From contig NZ_SKCG01000003.1 of assembly GCF_005434915.1 (NCBI RefSeq), positions 558,001 to 622,000 of the forward strand: 64,000 nt of DNA. The letters are read 5' to 3'. The DNA is from Aurantiacibacter suaedae. GTDB lineage: Bacteria; Pseudomonadota; Alphaproteobacteria; Sphingomonadales; Sphingomonadaceae. Shown here one piece after another: positions 62,385 to 64,000 of the stretch (positions within the stretch are counted from its first letter, which is position 1; the number at the start of each line of letters is the position of its first letter). A program made the translations under genes and the position numbers. The notes under the pieces were generated by a model. That model had not been told where the DNA came from, made no database searches, and worked only from the letters and a program-made list of their open reading frames with translations.

Positions 62385-64000
62385 TTGTCGTCGTCCCATC
62401 AAGTCAGCCTGCTTACGCTGGCCGTGGCCCTTGCCGCAGCGCCTGTATTCCCGCTCGCCGCCGAGAGCGCGCCTTCCGCGCAGGCGGGCGACCAGCCGGA
62501 ATCCGGCCCCGAACCCGAAGATCCTACATATGACGAAAACACCATCGTCGTCAGCGGGGCGCGGGTTATCGGCGAGGTCGACGCGCCGCAGCCGCCGATC
62601 CTCGAACTCGATGCCGCCGATATTGCCGCCTATGGCGCAGGGTCGATCGCCGATCTGATCGAAGCGCTGGGCGCCGACGTATCGAGCAACCGCGGGCGCG
62701 GCGGGGGCGGGCCGGTGTTTCTGGTGGGCGGCGTGCGCATCGCCTCGTTCCGCGAGCTGCGCAGTTTCCCGCCCGAAGCTATCGAGAAGGTCGAGGTGTT
62801 TAGTGAGGAAGTGGCGCAGCAATATGGCTATGCGCCCAACCAGCGCGTGGTGAACTTCATCCTGAAGGACAATTTCTCCAGCCGCGAGATCGAAGTCGAA
62901 TATGGTCAGCCGTTTGATGGCGGATACTCGACGCAGGAGGTGGAAGGCACCTATGTCCGCATCGACGGGCCGAGCCGCCTCAACCTCAACCTCGAATGGA
63001 ACAATTCGAGCCTGCTGACCGAGGGCGAACGCGGTGTGGTGCAGGCCGAAAGCAGCACGCCGACCTTCGCTATCGATCCCGACCCTGCCGACTATCGCAG
63101 CCTCGTCGCCGACAGCGCCGACCTTGAGGCAACGCTCAACTGGGCGAGAAGCCTCGGCGCGGGGGCTTCGCTAAGCGTGAACGGCACTTTCGAGCGCGAG
63201 GACAGTCTGCGGCTTCAGGGCCTCGACGAAGTGACGCTGAGCGATGGCACCGACACCGTACGGCGCGTGTTCAACGCCGCGAACCCGATCACGGTCGACC
63301 GTCGGACCGAGACCTATTCAGGGGCGGCCACACTCAACTTCGGGCTGGGCGACTGGGAGATGACCGGCACCGCCGATGCCACCTTCGCCCATGCCCGCAG
63401 CGTGATCGGGCAGCGGGTCGAGACCGCCGCTATCGAGGAGGCCGCGAGCGCAGGCACGTTGCCGCTCGATGCCGATCTTGATGGCCTGTTCGATCCTGCC
63501 GGCAGCGAAACCGCGCTGACCGACACCTACACTATCAATACGCTGCTGACGGCACGGAGCCTGCCGCTCTATCTTCCGGCAGGCGATCTTTCGGTCACGC
63601 TGACCACCGGCTACCGCTGGAACGGGATCGACAGCGAGGATACGCGCAACCCCGGCGTGGTGACCGACCTAAACCGCGGGCGTTTGCAGGCTGGCGTCAA
63701 CCTCGGCGTGCCGCTGACCAGCCGCGACGAGGACTTTCTTGGAGCGGTGGGCGACATCAGCCTCAACCTCAGCGCCGGGGTGGACGATCTCACCGACTTT
63801 GGCACGCTCACCAACTGGACGGCGGGCGTGACCTGGGGGCTGACCGACAAGCTGACGCTCAACGCCAGCTACATCAACCGCGAGGATGCGCCATCGCTGA
63901 GCGAACTCGGCAGCCCCGAGATCGCCACGCCCAACGTGCCGTTCTACGACCTTTCGCGCGATGAGACGGTGCTCGTCACGACACTTTCCGGCGGCAATCC
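62385..64000 (+). CDS. TonB-dependent receptor-like outer-membrane protein (cut by window edge)
   Basis: The visible 538 residues start with a signal-like segment (LLTLAVALAAAPVFPLAAES). A plug-like part follows (TIVVSGARVIGEVD ... SIADLIEALGADVSSNRGRGGGG ... EKVEVFSEEVAQQYGY) and then alternating beta-strand barrel sequence. The plug is compact. The start is taken as TTG at 62385 with GAGG just upstream; GTG 62379 in the same frame is an alternative. The end is outside the window. The substrate is unknown. Confidence 0.85.
   Translation, partial: MSSSHQVSLLTLAVALAAAPVFPLAAESAPSAQAGDQPESGPEPEDPTYDENTIVVSGARVIGEVDAPQPPILELDAADIAAYGAGSIADLIEALGADVSSNRGRGGGGPVFLVGGVRIASFRELRSFPPEAIEKVEVFSEEVAQQYGYAPNQRVVNFILKDNFSSREIEVEYGQPFDGGYSTQEVEGTYVRIDGPSRLNLNLEWNNSSLLTEGERGVVQAESSTPTFAIDPDPADYRSLVADSADLEATLNWARSLGAGASLSVNGTFEREDSLRLQGLDEVTLSDGTDTVRRVFNAANPITVDRRTETYSGAATLNFGLGDWEMTGTADATFAHARSVIGQRVETAAIEEAASAGTLPLDADLDGLFDPAGSETALTDTYTINTLLTARSLPLYLPAGDLSVTLTTGYRWNGIDSEDTRNPGVVTDLNRGRLQAGVNLGVPLTSRDEDFLGAVGDISLNLSAGVDDLTDFGTLTNWTAGVTWGLTDKLTLNASYINREDAPSLSELGSPEIATPNVPFYDLSRDETVLVTTLSGGN

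Noticed and set aside
1-64000. CRISPR array, prophage, insertion sequences
   Set aside because: No regularly spaced repeats, no phage structural genes and no transposase-like frames were found.

Overview
The window looks like a chromosomal segment of a GC-rich alphaproteobacterium of the Sphingomonadales, most likely an Erythrobacteraceae-like strain (inference). The support is a circularly permuted two-piece ssrA gene, lptD-surA-pdxA-rsmA and infA-maf-rng-yacG gene orders, many ATGA overlaps, TonB-dependent receptors and several proteins of sphingomonad type. No transposase, prophage, CRISPR array or rRNA is visible, and no dedicated transcriptional regulator is encoded.

Region 1 (1-14.8 kb) is the accessory, catabolic part. 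It starts with the N-terminal half of a PQQ-dependent dehydrogenase, then a three-gene leftward unit (class II cytochrome c lipoprotein, HupE/UreJ-type membrane protein, membrane-anchored protein), and a rightward class I cytochrome c. Facing these is a compact leftward five-gene operon (10940 to 3483): quinohemoprotein dehydrogenase, FAD hydroxylase, alpha/beta hydrolase, second quinoprotein dehydrogenase, and a VOC protein. It ends at a shared bidirectional terminator. Next come a hydroxyacid dehydrogenase/glycerate kinase pair, a glutathione S-transferase that strongly resembles LigE-type beta-etherases of lignin catabolism, and a divergent 2-oxoglutarate/Fe(II)-type oxygenase. Together these suggest periplasmic oxidation of an alcohol or aldehyde coupled to hydroxylation and hydrolysis, with electrons passed to the nearby cytochromes. 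The substrate cannot be read from sequence.

Region 2 (14.8-29.6 kb) holds a 25-bp inverted repeat, panE-nudix, a lemA and double TPM-domain operon, mscL, ssrA, two small membrane proteins, an arginine succinyltransferase operon (M20 hydrolase-astA-astB), and the outer-membrane biogenesis cluster lptD-surA-pdxA-rsmA.

Region 3 (29.6-48.3 kb) is mostly housekeeping: pepA, holC, ndk, a sulfotransferase with purM-purN, a DUF2066-like protein, hdaA, cysE, gph, glmU-lipoprotein-glmS, a GGDEF-EAL protein, purS-purQ and a PepSY protein.

Region 4 (48.3-64 kb) holds an M16 peptidase, a DUF3857/transglutaminase protein, purC, a TonB receptor convergent with a Tat-exported PhoX phosphatase that carries an Ig-like domain, wrbA, tRNA-Phe, the yacG-rng-maf-infA cluster, and the start of another TonB-dependent receptor.

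The items most worth a second look are the quinoprotein operon, the LigE homologue outside any visible lig cluster, the hairpin that masks the phoX ribosome binding site, and the M20 hydrolase fused by overlap to astA.
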